A program made the translations under genes and the position numbers. 8,511 nucleotides of DNA from Sulfurovum sp. GTDB lineage: Bacteria; Campylobacterota; Campylobacteria; Campylobacterales; Sulfurovaceae. Positions 1-6,844 of this stretch are shown piece after piece; positions within the stretch are counted from its first letter, which is position 1, and each line of letters opens with the position of its first letter. The notes beneath the pieces are model-generated. The model was not told the origin of the DNA. It saw nothing but the letters and a program-made list of their open reading frames with translations, and did no database searches. The DNA lies in contig JALSPX010000211.1 in NCBI GenBank assembly GCA_026985755.1, positions 1-8,511 on the forward strand, given 5' to 3'.

Positions 1-29
1 CCCCTATAGCTACACCTTTGTCCAATACA

Positions 30-38
30 ATTATATCA
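30..38 (-). promoter_or_regulatory. Possible extended -10 promoter leading out of the window
   Basis: TGATATAAT on the minus strand (an extended TGn plus TATAAT) would fire toward position 1, into a gene beyond the window. It lies inside a 7-bp inverted repeat (TCCAATA at 21-27, TATTGGA at 39-45). No convincing -35 is seen. In AT-rich DNA such boxes arise by chance, so confidence is low. Confidence 0.25.
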
Positions 39-62
39 TATTGGATTTTAGGTACTATTGAG

Positions 63-110
63 CATTGTTTTTATTTTACAACAAGTGCTTTATCTCTTGC
101 AAAAACAATG
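63..110. repeat. 10-bp perfect inverted repeat
   Basis: CATTGTTTTT at 63-72 is the exact reverse complement of AAAAACAATG at 101-110, with 28 bases between. The right arm runs straight into the first GACCCCTATGC copy, and part of it (AAACAATG) is repeated at 143-150. It may be the folded end of a small mobile repeat. Confidence 0.5.
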
Positions 111-195
111 ATAGACCCCTATGCCTTTGACCCCTATGCTTTAAACAATGATAGACCCCTATGCTTTCCTATGCTCTATGCTTGACCCCTATGCT
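103..195. repeat. Cluster of GACCCCTATGC repeats
   Basis: GACCCCTATGC occurs at 114-124, 129-139, 154-164 and 184-194. A longer exact 22-bp copy occurs at 103-124 and 143-164, with a 40-bp period. Shortened versions (CCTATGCT, CTATGCT) are at 168-175 and 176-182. Spacing is irregular and copies are truncated, which fits slippage or decay of a small dispersed element after the immunity gene. The minus-strand form GCATAGGGGTC recalls REP-like GGGGTC elements associated with REP transposases, but no transposase is present. Confidence 0.7.
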
Positions 196-236
196 GCAGT
201 CTCGCAACGTGGGAGCCAGAGATGCTCTATTTTCTT

Positions 237-542
237 TCAACAATTTGGATATATGGGTATATTCTGAATAAACTCATCTATATCATCATCTATATTATAA
301 GAAGACATATAATCTTTTATAATTTCAATAAACTCATCATGTTTACTTTCCACATCAATCAACCTAAACCCTACACGATTATATTTGTCTTTTTTATATA
401 ATTCTACTTTTCTATATAATGAGTCAAAAACTATAAACAAATGAATATCATATGCTTCTAAATCTTTTTCAGCATCTGATAAAAACTTATATTTACATAA
501 CTCACCATCACCACATAAAATTATTGGTAGTATTATTTCCAT
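237..542 (-). CDS. Putative immunity protein for the RHS toxin tip
   Basis: A 101-residue soluble-looking protein with no signal peptide or membrane segment. It is acidic: by eye about 22 Asp/Glu against 12 Lys/Arg. Its ATG shares a base with the toxin stop codon (TAATG at 544-540), so translation is probably coupled; a weak GGGA at 555-552 lies nine bases upstream. Immunity genes of polymorphic toxins normally sit directly downstream of the toxin, are small, and oppose the tip in charge, and all three hold here. The N-terminal half (GDG near 11-13, SDAEKDLEAYD near 22-32, FDS near 39-41) resembles, from memory, small acidic proteins found beside RHS genes; I cannot name a family. It likely binds the basic tip in the cytoplasm to protect the producer. 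It could instead be an unrelated accessory protein. The coding sequence is AT-rich, like the toxin tip. Confidence 0.7.
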   Translation of the reverse strand: MEIILPIILCGDGELCKYKFLSDAEKDLEAYDIHLFIVFDSLYRKVELYKKDKYNRVGFRLIDVESKHDEFIEIIKDYMSSYNIDDDIDEFIQNIPIYPNC

Positions 543-919
543 TAAAATCTATCCCAAAAACTCTTATCCATAGGTTTCGATTCCCATGGTCTATGCCTTT
601 TTAATCCTTGACCTTGTTTTGTTTTACCTTTCCTATTTATTCTCTTCCTATGATAATGTGGATATTTTCCATATTGATTACCTGTTCGATTTCCAAATGG
701 AGCCAATCTCGTACCTTTACTTCCAAATGTAATCTCTTTTCCTGTTTTATACCATGCACCGCCAATACACAATGATAAAGTTTCTGCAGTATCTTCACTC
801 GTATCAGGAGTCCAAAGAGCTGCAAAAAATGCTGGAACATAATAGAATGAATTACCAGTAGAAAGTTGTTTATTAATCCAATAATTTAAAGCATCCTCTC
901 CTGCTTCATCACCCCATAA
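542..919 (-). other. RHS variable C-terminal toxin tip (after DPLGL)
   Basis: The 125 residues after the core motif DPLGL (residues 1946-2070) are the expected site of the exchangeable toxin. A linker-like first part (AALWTPDTSEDTAETL near 1979-1994) leads to a compact basic tail. The tail has APFGNRTG near 2018-2025, YPHYH (H2033, H2035), GQG near 2048-2050, RHRPWE (H2054) and a final WDRF. The last 60 residues contain about 17 Lys/Arg and 3 Asp/Glu. The pattern GNRTG...YPHYHRR...GQG..RHRPW is one I recall from other RHS C-termini, so this is probably a conserved toxin family and not junk. Clustered His and Arg would suit a nuclease or RNA-binding enzyme, but that is inference. Confidence 0.65.
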
Positions 920-3900
920 CAATCCAAGTGGGTCAAACCCATTCACAGGATCCCCAAGCACATACCCATACAAATTCGAGTCCCCACCACTAAACCCAAT
1001 AGGGTCTTTCGCCGTCCACTTTCCAGTATAGGCATCATAGTCACGGTACCCAAAGCGTGTAAGCTTAGTATCTACATCATAAAGCCCACCAGCAAACCCA
1101 AACGGCACAGTGAAGCTTGGGTTGCTGTCTGAAAGTATATTACCATAGGTATCATAAACTATCTCTTTTACGATGTTATGATTTGTGTCGCTTATGGCTC
1201 TTAGGCTTCCTACTTGGTCATAATGCAAATAATACTTTTGTCCGTTACTTGTCATGCTTATAGGCATTCTTTGGTCTGCGTATTCAAATCTTTGTTTGAG
1301 GTTGTCGTTTGCGTCATACGTTGCAAGAAGTGTAGTCAAATTAGCCCATAAATACTTTTCAGTAATCACACCATCAACCAACTTGGCTACTCTTTGGTTA
1401 AGGGCATTGTGTTTGTAGGTTATGCTTTTAGTAGGTGTGGTGACTGCTAAGAGTTCTCCTCTTGTGCCATAACTGTAGTTTGTTGCACCTTGTGGTGTGG
1501 TTTTGGTTTTGAGGTAGCCATCTTCATCATACAAGTACGTGTTGTCTCCATAGACTTTGAGGTTATCATCTAGGGTGTAGCTGGCTGTGATGCTTGTGCC
1601 GTTTACTGTGGCTGATGCTCTGTTGCCGTTGTTGTCGTAGGTGTAGGTTTCTACTTCTTGATTGTCTTTCTTTACCTGTGTCAATCTTCCCATCTCATCA
1701 TAGGTATAGTCGTACGTTACTGTAGTGCCATTGAGGGTCTCTCTCTTTTGAATTATAGCTCCACTTTGGTCTCTGTTTGATAGTTCATAGCTAAATGTGT
1801 TATCACTTACCTCTGTCACTTCTCCAAAGCTGTTATAGCTTCTTGTTTGTGTGAGTGTACCATCGGTTAGGTTTGTTACGTAGGCGTTTTGTGGGTCTCT
1901 GGTGAGAGTGTAATCTCCACTACTTGTGAGCAAGCCATCATTATCATAGGTGTAGGACTCTGTGGCTCCTGCGTAAGTGCTAGATGTGACTTGGAAGTCA
2001 TTGTTATAGCTAAACTCTGTCGTATGGTTAAGTACACCTGCTTGGACTGTTTTTGTAAGCAAAGTACCATCATAAGTGTAGGTAAAAGACTCATCGGTGG
2101 CTGAAGCTGTCGAAGTCGTGATGCTTCCTACTTTATCTGCAAATAGGTAACTGTAGTTTGTTGTGCCTTCAGGTGTTTGAGTGCTTTCTAGTCTTCCGTT
2201 GCTGTAGGTGTTTGTGATGGTCTTGCCACTTGCTTTGACGATGCTTGTAAGGTTTTTGCTTCTGTCGTAGCTGTAAGTAGTCGCTTTGTTTTCTGGGCTT
2301 GTGTAGTTCGTACGCAAATCCCCTCCGTTGTAACTAAAGTGATGCTCTGCTGGGGTAGGTACTGTTCTGGTAAGCAAGTTACCATTTTTATCATAGCTGA
2401 AGTGTTCTGTCGTACCGTTAGGGTAGTTTACTTGGGTGAGGTTATCTACTATGTCATAGCTGTATGTGGTGCTTTGCCCTCGTGGGTCTGTGATGCTCGC
2501 CACGTTACCTCTGTTGTCGTAGGTGTAGCTTGTCTCTCTTGTGCCTGTGGTTTCTTTGGTCACCCTACCCTTGCTGTCGTAGGTGTAGGTCGTAGGGGTG
2601 AGTGTGCCTGTTTTTTCTTCTATGGTAAGGAGGGTGTTGACATCGTAGGTACGTGTGGCTACTCTACTCTCTGGAGTGGTGAGGGTCTCTGTGCCATTGT
2701 TGTAGTCTGTCACACGTGTGGCAGTTTTGCCGTTTTGTGTGATGGTTTGGGTTTTACTATTGGTGTGGGTCTCGTTGCCATCATACACAGTGCTATAGCT
2801 TGTAGTGCTTTTGAGTCCACTAGGCTGTGTTACTTCTTGTGAAGCCAAGATGCGTTGGTGGGTGAGTGTGTCTGTGGTATATGTACGCACAGAGCTTACA
2901 CCATCTCTTAGGACGCTGCTGTTACTCTCATCTTTTGCAAAGGTAGCCGTGATGTTCTCTCCTGTAGCGAGGGTCATAGTAGAAGCTATATCTCCATTGG
3001 CTAGACGTATATCTTTGCTACTGCTGGTCTCTCCCTCTGGCTGTATGGTAGAATAGAAAGTCTCTCCTTGACTCACATTACGCAAGAACTGGTAAGAACC
3101 ACCCAGTCCATCTATCTCTTCTACGATACGCCCTATGTCATTATACTTATGTTTAATCACATTACCATTAGGGTCAGTCATCGTGTCCATGAGTGAGCCG
3201 TCAAAGTAACTAAAGGTATATTTAGAATTGTCCTCATACCCCACCTCTACCAAGTCACCATGTTCATCTACACTTAGGGTGGTGACTTGTCCGTTAGGTG
3301 CGGTAATTTGGGTTGGTTTTCCGTTGGCGTCTCTGGTGATGGTGGTAGTTTGAGAGAATCGGTCAGTAATGGCATTCAAATATCCATCTGACCCATAATT
3401 GTACTCTTCTAAAATTGTATGGTTGTATAAAAGTTCTGTCGTAATATGTTTAAAATCATCAAACAGATATTTAATACTTCCTTCAGAAAAACTTGCATTG
3501 CCTGCTTTCTCTATAATCGAACCAGTAGGTAAAGATAAAAATGTCAATGGACGATTAAAAGTAATCTCATAAGGCCCACCATTACGATAACCCATATCAT
3601 GTTGTTGTCCTGATAATGCATCAGAGACAGAGAGATTATAATTACTAACAGCCAAAAGATATTCACCTGCTTCAAAATTTTGTTTGATATAGGAATCATA
3701 CATATGTACAGAACCATCACCAAACGTTTGATCAGAGTCATCATTGCCCACTACATGCTGCCAATTCCCATTAGTATCTTTTTTAAAAATATGTATCATT
3801 AAGTCAACCGGACTTGATTTTCCATCATTATCAATATCTATACGCCTGTTATCTCCTGAGTACTCTGTCAGTGTATCTATCTCCAATTCTCCACCATCAT

Positions 3901-6754
3901 GTCTAAATATCCAGTGGTCAACAGTGTTATAGTTAGGATGATTGTTCACTAATTTTCTTTTTATTTTATTTTTTGTAAAGAGTGTTTTAGTTCTCAAAAC
4001 TGAACCATCCCCTTTATATATAGCATTATATCCTGCATAATGAATATTAGAAAAAGTCCAACCATTCGCGATATTTGAATTATTATTTTTTGTTGACTCT
4101 ATATTGACTTTTATCTCTTTCGTTTTCACAAAATTTATTTTATCTCTTCCTATAATGCCTGTAGATACATTACTTGTTCTAGCCCAAGCTCTAGCAAAAT
4201 CACTACTTGCTCTATAATAGACCATATTATAACGGTAGACAACTGTAATAATTCCTTTTACTTCTCCTGCTACATATTTACCTAAGGCATCTTTGCCATC
4301 CCATACAAAGCTCAATTTATTCAGTTCACCAAGTGTCGCATTTTTGATAAATGTACGTCCTGCAATATCAAGTGTGACTGTTGCTTCAGTTACTGATGCT
4401 GGGGCGTTTGCCATATCAACAGATACATTTATCACATAGTCATACCCATCCACACGCTTAGATGAGTAATGCAAAGTAATATCAGTCCCTGCTACAGGAA
4501 TATCTTCATGAAAGACTCTTGATTTTTTAGTAACATAAGAGCTAATATCTGCCTGACAATCATTAGGAGGCGTATCGTCGTCATCTGTATCAGGAGTATC
4601 AGGGTCTTCACTATCTTCAGGTGGCCCATATGGCCAGTTATGGTCCCATGGGGTAAAGTGTGTAATCGCTGCACGCCAGTAGGTTTTGCCTGCTGTATAG
4701 TTGCTATTGTCTGCTATACCAGAGACTTCATCACTGGTACTACCGTCACCATTGAGGTCATTTGGGGCATCATCTCCTGTACTGTCCAAGGCATCAACTT
4801 TGCCATCTCCATCGGTATCCAATAATTTTACTACCACCCCGTTATCCGAAGCTTTCCAAACTCCATCTTTTCTGTCATAATACCCTACTGGTACTATCTC
4901 TCCTACATCAAAGCCTAAGAAGTTATCTACATACATAATGACAGGTGCATCAAAACTTACCTCTTCATCATCTCCTACGCCATCTACAGTAAGGTCAGAA
5001 CAGTAGGTATAGGCAGACTCCGTTGGTAAATCTGAAGGCATAGACTTTGGTGTCTCAAACTCTGTAGCTCTTACGCTTAAGTTTGTCAACTCTCTAGTGC
5101 GCCCATCGGCTGATGTCACAGTAGCTTTTGTAACCCCATCAAACACGAGTGTAGTAGAACGCTCTCCTTTAGCATCACTAATAGGTGTAGAGATATGTAT
5201 TTTGGGGGTGCTATTACCTAGATTTATGCTAGTAACTTTAGTATCCAAAGTTAACATAGTCACATCAGGAGAACGCACCCAATCTTGCACAGGTGCCTGG
5301 ATACTTCTGTCTATAGTCGTATACCCTTGCTTGGCATAACGCATCGTCAATTTCAATCCACCCTCTGCAGGTATGGCATAACTACCATTGGCGTCTGTTA
5401 GTGTTGTACCATATTCGGGATGTGCATGTATGCTTACCTGTACCCCACCAAGAGGGCTTCCATCTTTTGCTTTGATTTGTCCTGCTATCATACAGAAACG
5501 TTTTTCATCATAGTTGTCCACTGTGGCATCTGTAGGAATTTTATCTATATATGCATTTCCAAAGTTTGTAAAATTGAAATTGCTGGTATTGAGCTCTTTT
5601 GCTACCACAACGGATACAGAAGAGTTGTATGCACCTACCTCTATATTTAGTGTAGTATTACCTTCTTGCAAACCTTCAATAAGCCCTGCATCATCTACTG
5701 TAGCAATGGTATTATTGAGTATAGCATAGTTTACATTGTCTAGATTTTGTGTAGAACCATCAGAATAACGTCCTATAATATTTGTCTGTATATTTTTACC
5801 TACCCTCAGATTGACAGGATTTGGAGATACAGATATAGATTGCAGTACAGCTGCCCCTCCTTTCACCTCTACATGAAGTGTATTAGATACCATAGCACCT
5901 ACTTTGGCTTGTATGGTTGTTATGCCTCTTTTGTGTGCCTTTAGTGTGTTGTTTGTATCTACAGTAAGTACATCTTCATCACCGATGAGCCACACTATTG
6001 GGGTCGTTATCTCTTTGGAAGTATTGTCATCATAGTTTGCCCTAACGGTAAGTGTAGATGTTTCATTGATATCTAACGTTAAAGCTGTTGCGTCCAAAGA
6101 AAGAGAAATCAGTGAGGATTCTACGCTCACTGTTACGCTATCAGTATCTGTTGCATCGTCATTATCTCTAACTGTAAGTGTAACAGTATGGCTACCTGTA
6201 GTAGTAAAGAGATATCTGAATTGTCTCTCTTCACTCAGGACTACACCATTCTCATCTTTCCATTTATAAGCGACAATCTCTCCATCTCTATCTAGAGATG
6301 CATTAGCATCAAAAGTAACGCTCTCACCATATTTTATATTACTCGCATTGACTTCTGCTTTGGCTATGGGTGGAGTGTTGCCAGAAGCACTTGGCTTCAC
6401 CGTTATTCTTACACTATTTTGTGTTTTCCAAGGCGAATTATGTCCACCTTCCTCTACTGTAGTCAGTCTAAAAAGAAGTTCTGTCTCTGCTTTGACATTT
6501 GGAGCAATAAAAGTAGGATGAATGCTTTTTTTGTCAGAGAGTTGCACATTTTTACCTTTGACTTGTCTCCAACTGTAGCTTTTTATCTCTCCTCCAAAAT
6601 CTGCTTTACTTGCGCTAGCATCAAGTGTTACTGTAGTACCAGAGACAACACTTTGGTCTTTTCCTGCATCTGCACATCCTGATACAAAAAGTGCAAAAAT
6701 ACTTATGAGGATAAAATGTTTAATATCCCCCCCTATAGTTATATTTCTAAACAT
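542..6754 (-). CDS. RHS/YD-repeat polymorphic toxin lipoprotein with PKD, Big_2 and PPC-like domains
   Basis: A 2070-residue secreted lipoprotein of the RHS polymorphic toxin class. A signal peptide ends in the lipobox VSGC (Cys27); Ala at +2 favours outer-membrane sorting. Domains in order: PKD/REJ-like 30-120, PKD 127-212, Big_2-like 215-297 and 303-385, carboxypeptidase-regulatory-like 423-500, an Asp-rich calcium-binding-like stretch 646-671, an acidic linker 712-728, RHS-type beta region 735-920, PPC/DVUA0089-like 950-1040, YD repeats about 1120-1840, RHS core 1842-1945, variable tip 1946-2070. The core carries DPIG (D1917) and DPLG (D1941) with 20 residues between, like the aspartyl self-cleavage motif of RHS/TcC proteins. 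The known family role is to encapsulate and deliver a C-terminal toxin to neighbouring cells. The ATG has AAAGGG six bases upstream. The stop overlaps the putative immunity gene (TAATG). No secretion genes are in view. Overall class is sure; tip activity is unknown. Confidence 0.92.
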   Translation of the reverse strand: MFRNITIGGDIKHFILISIFALFVSGCADAGKDQSVVSGTTVTLDASASKADFGGEIKSYSWRQVKGKNVQLSDKKSIHPTFIAPNVKAETELLFRLTTVEEGGHNSPWKTQNSVRITVKPSASGNTPPIAKAEVNASNIKYGESVTFDANASLDRDGEIVAYKWKDENGVVLSEERQFRYLFTTTGSHTVTLTVRDNDDATDTDSVTVSVESSLISLSLDATALTLDINETSTLTVRANYDDNTSKEITTPIVWLIGDEDVLTVDTNNTLKAHKRGITTIQAKVGAMVSNTLHVEVKGGAAVLQSISVSPNPVNLRVGKNIQTNIIGRYSDGSTQNLDNVNYAILNNTIATVDDAGLIEGLQEGNTTLNIEVGAYNSSVSVVVAKELNTSNFNFTNFGNAYIDKIPTDATVDNYDEKRFCMIAGQIKAKDGSPLGGVQVSIHAHPEYGTTLTDANGSYAIPAEGGLKLTMRYAKQGYTTIDRSIQAPVQDWVRSPDVTMLTLDTKVTSINLGNSTPKIHISTPISDAKGERSTTLVFDGVTKATVTSADGRTRELTNLSVRATEFETPKSMPSDLPTESAYTYCSDLTVDGVGDDEEVSFDAPVIMYVDNFLGFDVGEIVPVGYYDRKDGVWKASDNGVVVKLLDTDGDGKVDALDSTGDDAPNDLNGDGSTSDEVSGIADNSNYTAGKTYWRAAITHFTPWDHNWPYGPPEDSEDPDTPDTDDDDTPPNDCQADISSYVTKKSRVFHEDIPVAGTDITLHYSSKRVDGYDYVINVSVDMANAPASVTEATVTLDIAGRTFIKNATLGELNKLSFVWDGKDALGKYVAGEVKGIITVVYRYNMVYYRASSDFARAWARTSNVSTGIIGRDKINFVKTKEIKVNIESTKNNNSNIANGWTFSNIHYAGYNAIYKGDGSVLRTKTLFTKNKIKRKLVNNHPNYNTVDHWIFRHDGGELEIDTLTEYSGDNRRIDIDNDGKSSPVDLMIHIFKKDTNGNWQHVVGNDDSDQTFGDGSVHMYDSYIKQNFEAGEYLLAVSNYNLSVSDALSGQQHDMGYRNGGPYEITFNRPLTFLSLPTGSIIEKAGNASFSEGSIKYLFDDFKHITTELLYNHTILEEYNYGSDGYLNAITDRFSQTTTITRDANGKPTQITAPNGQVTTLSVDEHGDLVEVGYEDNSKYTFSYFDGSLMDTMTDPNGNVIKHKYNDIGRIVEEIDGLGGSYQFLRNVSQGETFYSTIQPEGETSSSKDIRLANGDIASTMTLATGENITATFAKDESNSSVLRDGVSSVRTYTTDTLTHQRILASQEVTQPSGLKSTTSYSTVYDGNETHTNSKTQTITQNGKTATRVTDYNNGTETLTTPESRVATRTYDVNTLLTIEEKTGTLTPTTYTYDSKGRVTKETTGTRETSYTYDNRGNVASITDPRGQSTTYSYDIVDNLTQVNYPNGTTEHFSYDKNGNLLTRTVPTPAEHHFSYNGGDLRTNYTSPENKATTYSYDRSKNLTSIVKASGKTITNTYSNGRLESTQTPEGTTNYSYLFADKVGSITTSTASATDESFTYTYDGTLLTKTVQAGVLNHTTEFSYNNDFQVTSSTYAGATESYTYDNDGLLTSSGDYTLTRDPQNAYVTNLTDGTLTQTRSYNSFGEVTEVSDNTFSYELSNRDQSGAIIQKRETLNGTTVTYDYTYDEMGRLTQVKKDNQEVETYTYDNNGNRASATVNGTSITASYTLDDNLKVYGDNTYLYDEDGYLKTKTTPQGATNYSYGTRGELLAVTTPTKSITYKHNALNQRVAKLVDGVITEKYLWANLTTLLATYDANDNLKQRFEYADQRMPISMTSNGQKYYLHYDQVGSLRAISDTNHNIVKEIVYDTYGNILSDSNPSFTVPFGFAGGLYDVDTKLTRFGYRDYDAYTGKWTAKDPIGFSGGDSNLYGYVLGDPVNGFDPLGLLWGDEAGEDALNYWINKQLSTGNSFYYVPAFFAALWTPDTSEDTAETLSLCIGGAWYKTGKEITFGSKGTRLAPFGNRTGNQYGKYPHYHRKRINRKGKTKQGQGLKRHRPWESKPMDKSFWDRF
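920..1231 (-). other. RHS core domain with DPxG self-cleavage motifs
   Basis: Residues 1842-1945 match the RHS-associated core: YLHYDQVGSLRAI, then YDTYGNILSD, GFAGGLYDVDTKLTRFGYRD, GKWTAKDPIG, NLYGYVLGDPVN and FDPLGL. D1917 and D1941 correspond to the paired Asp residues of the aspartyl autoprotease that frees the tip in TcC/RHS proteins. No key residue appears lost. Confidence 0.88.
1235..3397 (-). repeat. YD (RHS) repeat array, coding
   Basis: Residues about 1120-1840 contain many copies of the roughly 20-residue YD unit (YxYDxxGxL-like), for example TYTYDSKGRVTK, SYTYDNRGNVAS, ESYTYDNDGLLTS and ETYTYDNNGNRAS. In known RHS structures these repeats form the hollow shell around the toxin. 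The DNA also repeats: on the plus strand the 13-mer GTCGTAGGTGTAG occurs at 1634-1646, 2516-2528 and 2576-2588, each encoding part of YTYD, which offers sites for recombination between RHS genes. Confidence 0.88.
3635..3907 (-). other. PPC/DVUA0089-like beta domain within the RHS protein
   Basis: Residues about 950-1040 read like the secreted pre-peptidase C-terminal or DVUA0089 fold. They show DLMIHIFKKDTNGNW (984-998), then NDDSDQ (1004-1009), then DSYIKQNFEAGEYLLAVSNY (1020-1039), the usual order of 'property value, DD-S, yield by AG-Y-L-AVS'. It lies between the RHS beta region and the YD repeats. Such domains usually stabilise or bind surfaces outside the cell. The assignment rests on motif order only. 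Confidence 0.55.
4742..4819 (-). other. Calcium-binding-like Asp-rich stretch in the RHS protein
   Basis: Residues 646-671 hold DTDGDGKVDALD followed by DDAPNDLNGDG, the DxDGDG loops seen in thrombospondin type-3 and dockerin-like repeats, which bind calcium outside the cell. A very acidic linker follows at 712-728. The match is by motif alone. Confidence 0.6.
6674..6754 (-). other. Lipoprotein signal peptide with lipobox Cys27
   Basis: Residues 1-27 of the RHS protein: a short polar start with one Arg and one Lys, a hydrophobic core at about 14-24, then VSGC. Cys27 would be lipidated and become the mature N-terminus. The following Ala-Asp does not match the inner-membrane retention rule (Asp at +2), so outer-membrane placement is expected. 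Confidence 0.85.
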
Positions 6755-6760
6755 GAATAT

Positions 6761-6766
6761 CCCTTT
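6761..6766 (-). promoter_or_regulatory. Ribosome binding site of the RHS gene
   Basis: AAAGGG on the minus strand, with a six-base spacer (ATATTC) to the ATG at 6754-6752. It supports this start codon, which also gives a proper signal peptide. Confidence 0.75.
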
Positions 6767-6777
6767 AATTTAAAATT

Positions 6778-6783
6778 ATTATA
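6778..6783 (-). promoter_or_regulatory. Putative -10 box (TATAAT) for the RHS toxin gene
   Basis: A consensus TATAAT on the minus strand lies 24 bases before the ATG at 6754, giving an expected start site near 6771 and a leader of roughly 17 bases. No good -35 is seen at the usual spacing, which is common in Campylobacterota, where -35 boxes are poorly conserved. The toxin gene may therefore be transcribed separately from hemD. Confidence 0.5.
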
Positions 6784-6802
6784 TACCATTGTAGCATCTA
6801 AT

Positions 6803-6823
6803 ATTTAAATGCGTTTTAAATGC
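6803..6823 (-). repeat. Tandem direct repeat GCATTTAAA, 11-bp period, upstream of the RHS gene
   Basis: Two copies of GCATTTAAA(A/T) on the minus strand, at 6823-6814 and 6812-6803, start 11 bases apart, about one helical turn. They lie 20-40 bases upstream of the TATAAT box, where an activator or repressor would bind. This could also be chance in AT-rich DNA. Confidence 0.35.
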
Positions 6824-6844
6824 AAAAACAAAAAAGAAAACGTT

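Noticed and set aside
21..45. Hairpin terminator from the TCCAATA/TATTGGA inverted repeat
   Set aside because: The 7-bp stem is AT-rich with an 11-base loop and only TTTTA after it on the plus strand. It overlaps a TATAAT box on the other strand instead.
103..195. CRISPR array
   Set aside because: Repeat units are short (11 bp), spacing is irregular (4, 14 and 19 bases between copies) and the intervening bases are themselves related, so there are no true spacers and no cas genes in view.
185..236. Rho-independent terminator after the immunity gene
   Set aside because: Only a 4-bp GAGC/GCTC stem can be drawn on the minus strand, with no T-run after it.
542..919. Toxin tip as a classical HNH or colicin-type nuclease
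   Set aside because: The tail has several His and Arg residues but no clear HNH spacing (His-Asn-His or HH-N-H) or colicin motif could be aligned by eye, so no named nuclease family was assigned.
2339..2842. A 167-codon plus-strand open frame opposite the YD repeats
   Set aside because: It is antisense to a well-supported gene, rich in Cys, Val and Gly from the reversed repeat codons, with no recognisable domain. It is a shadow of the YD-repeat coding sequence.
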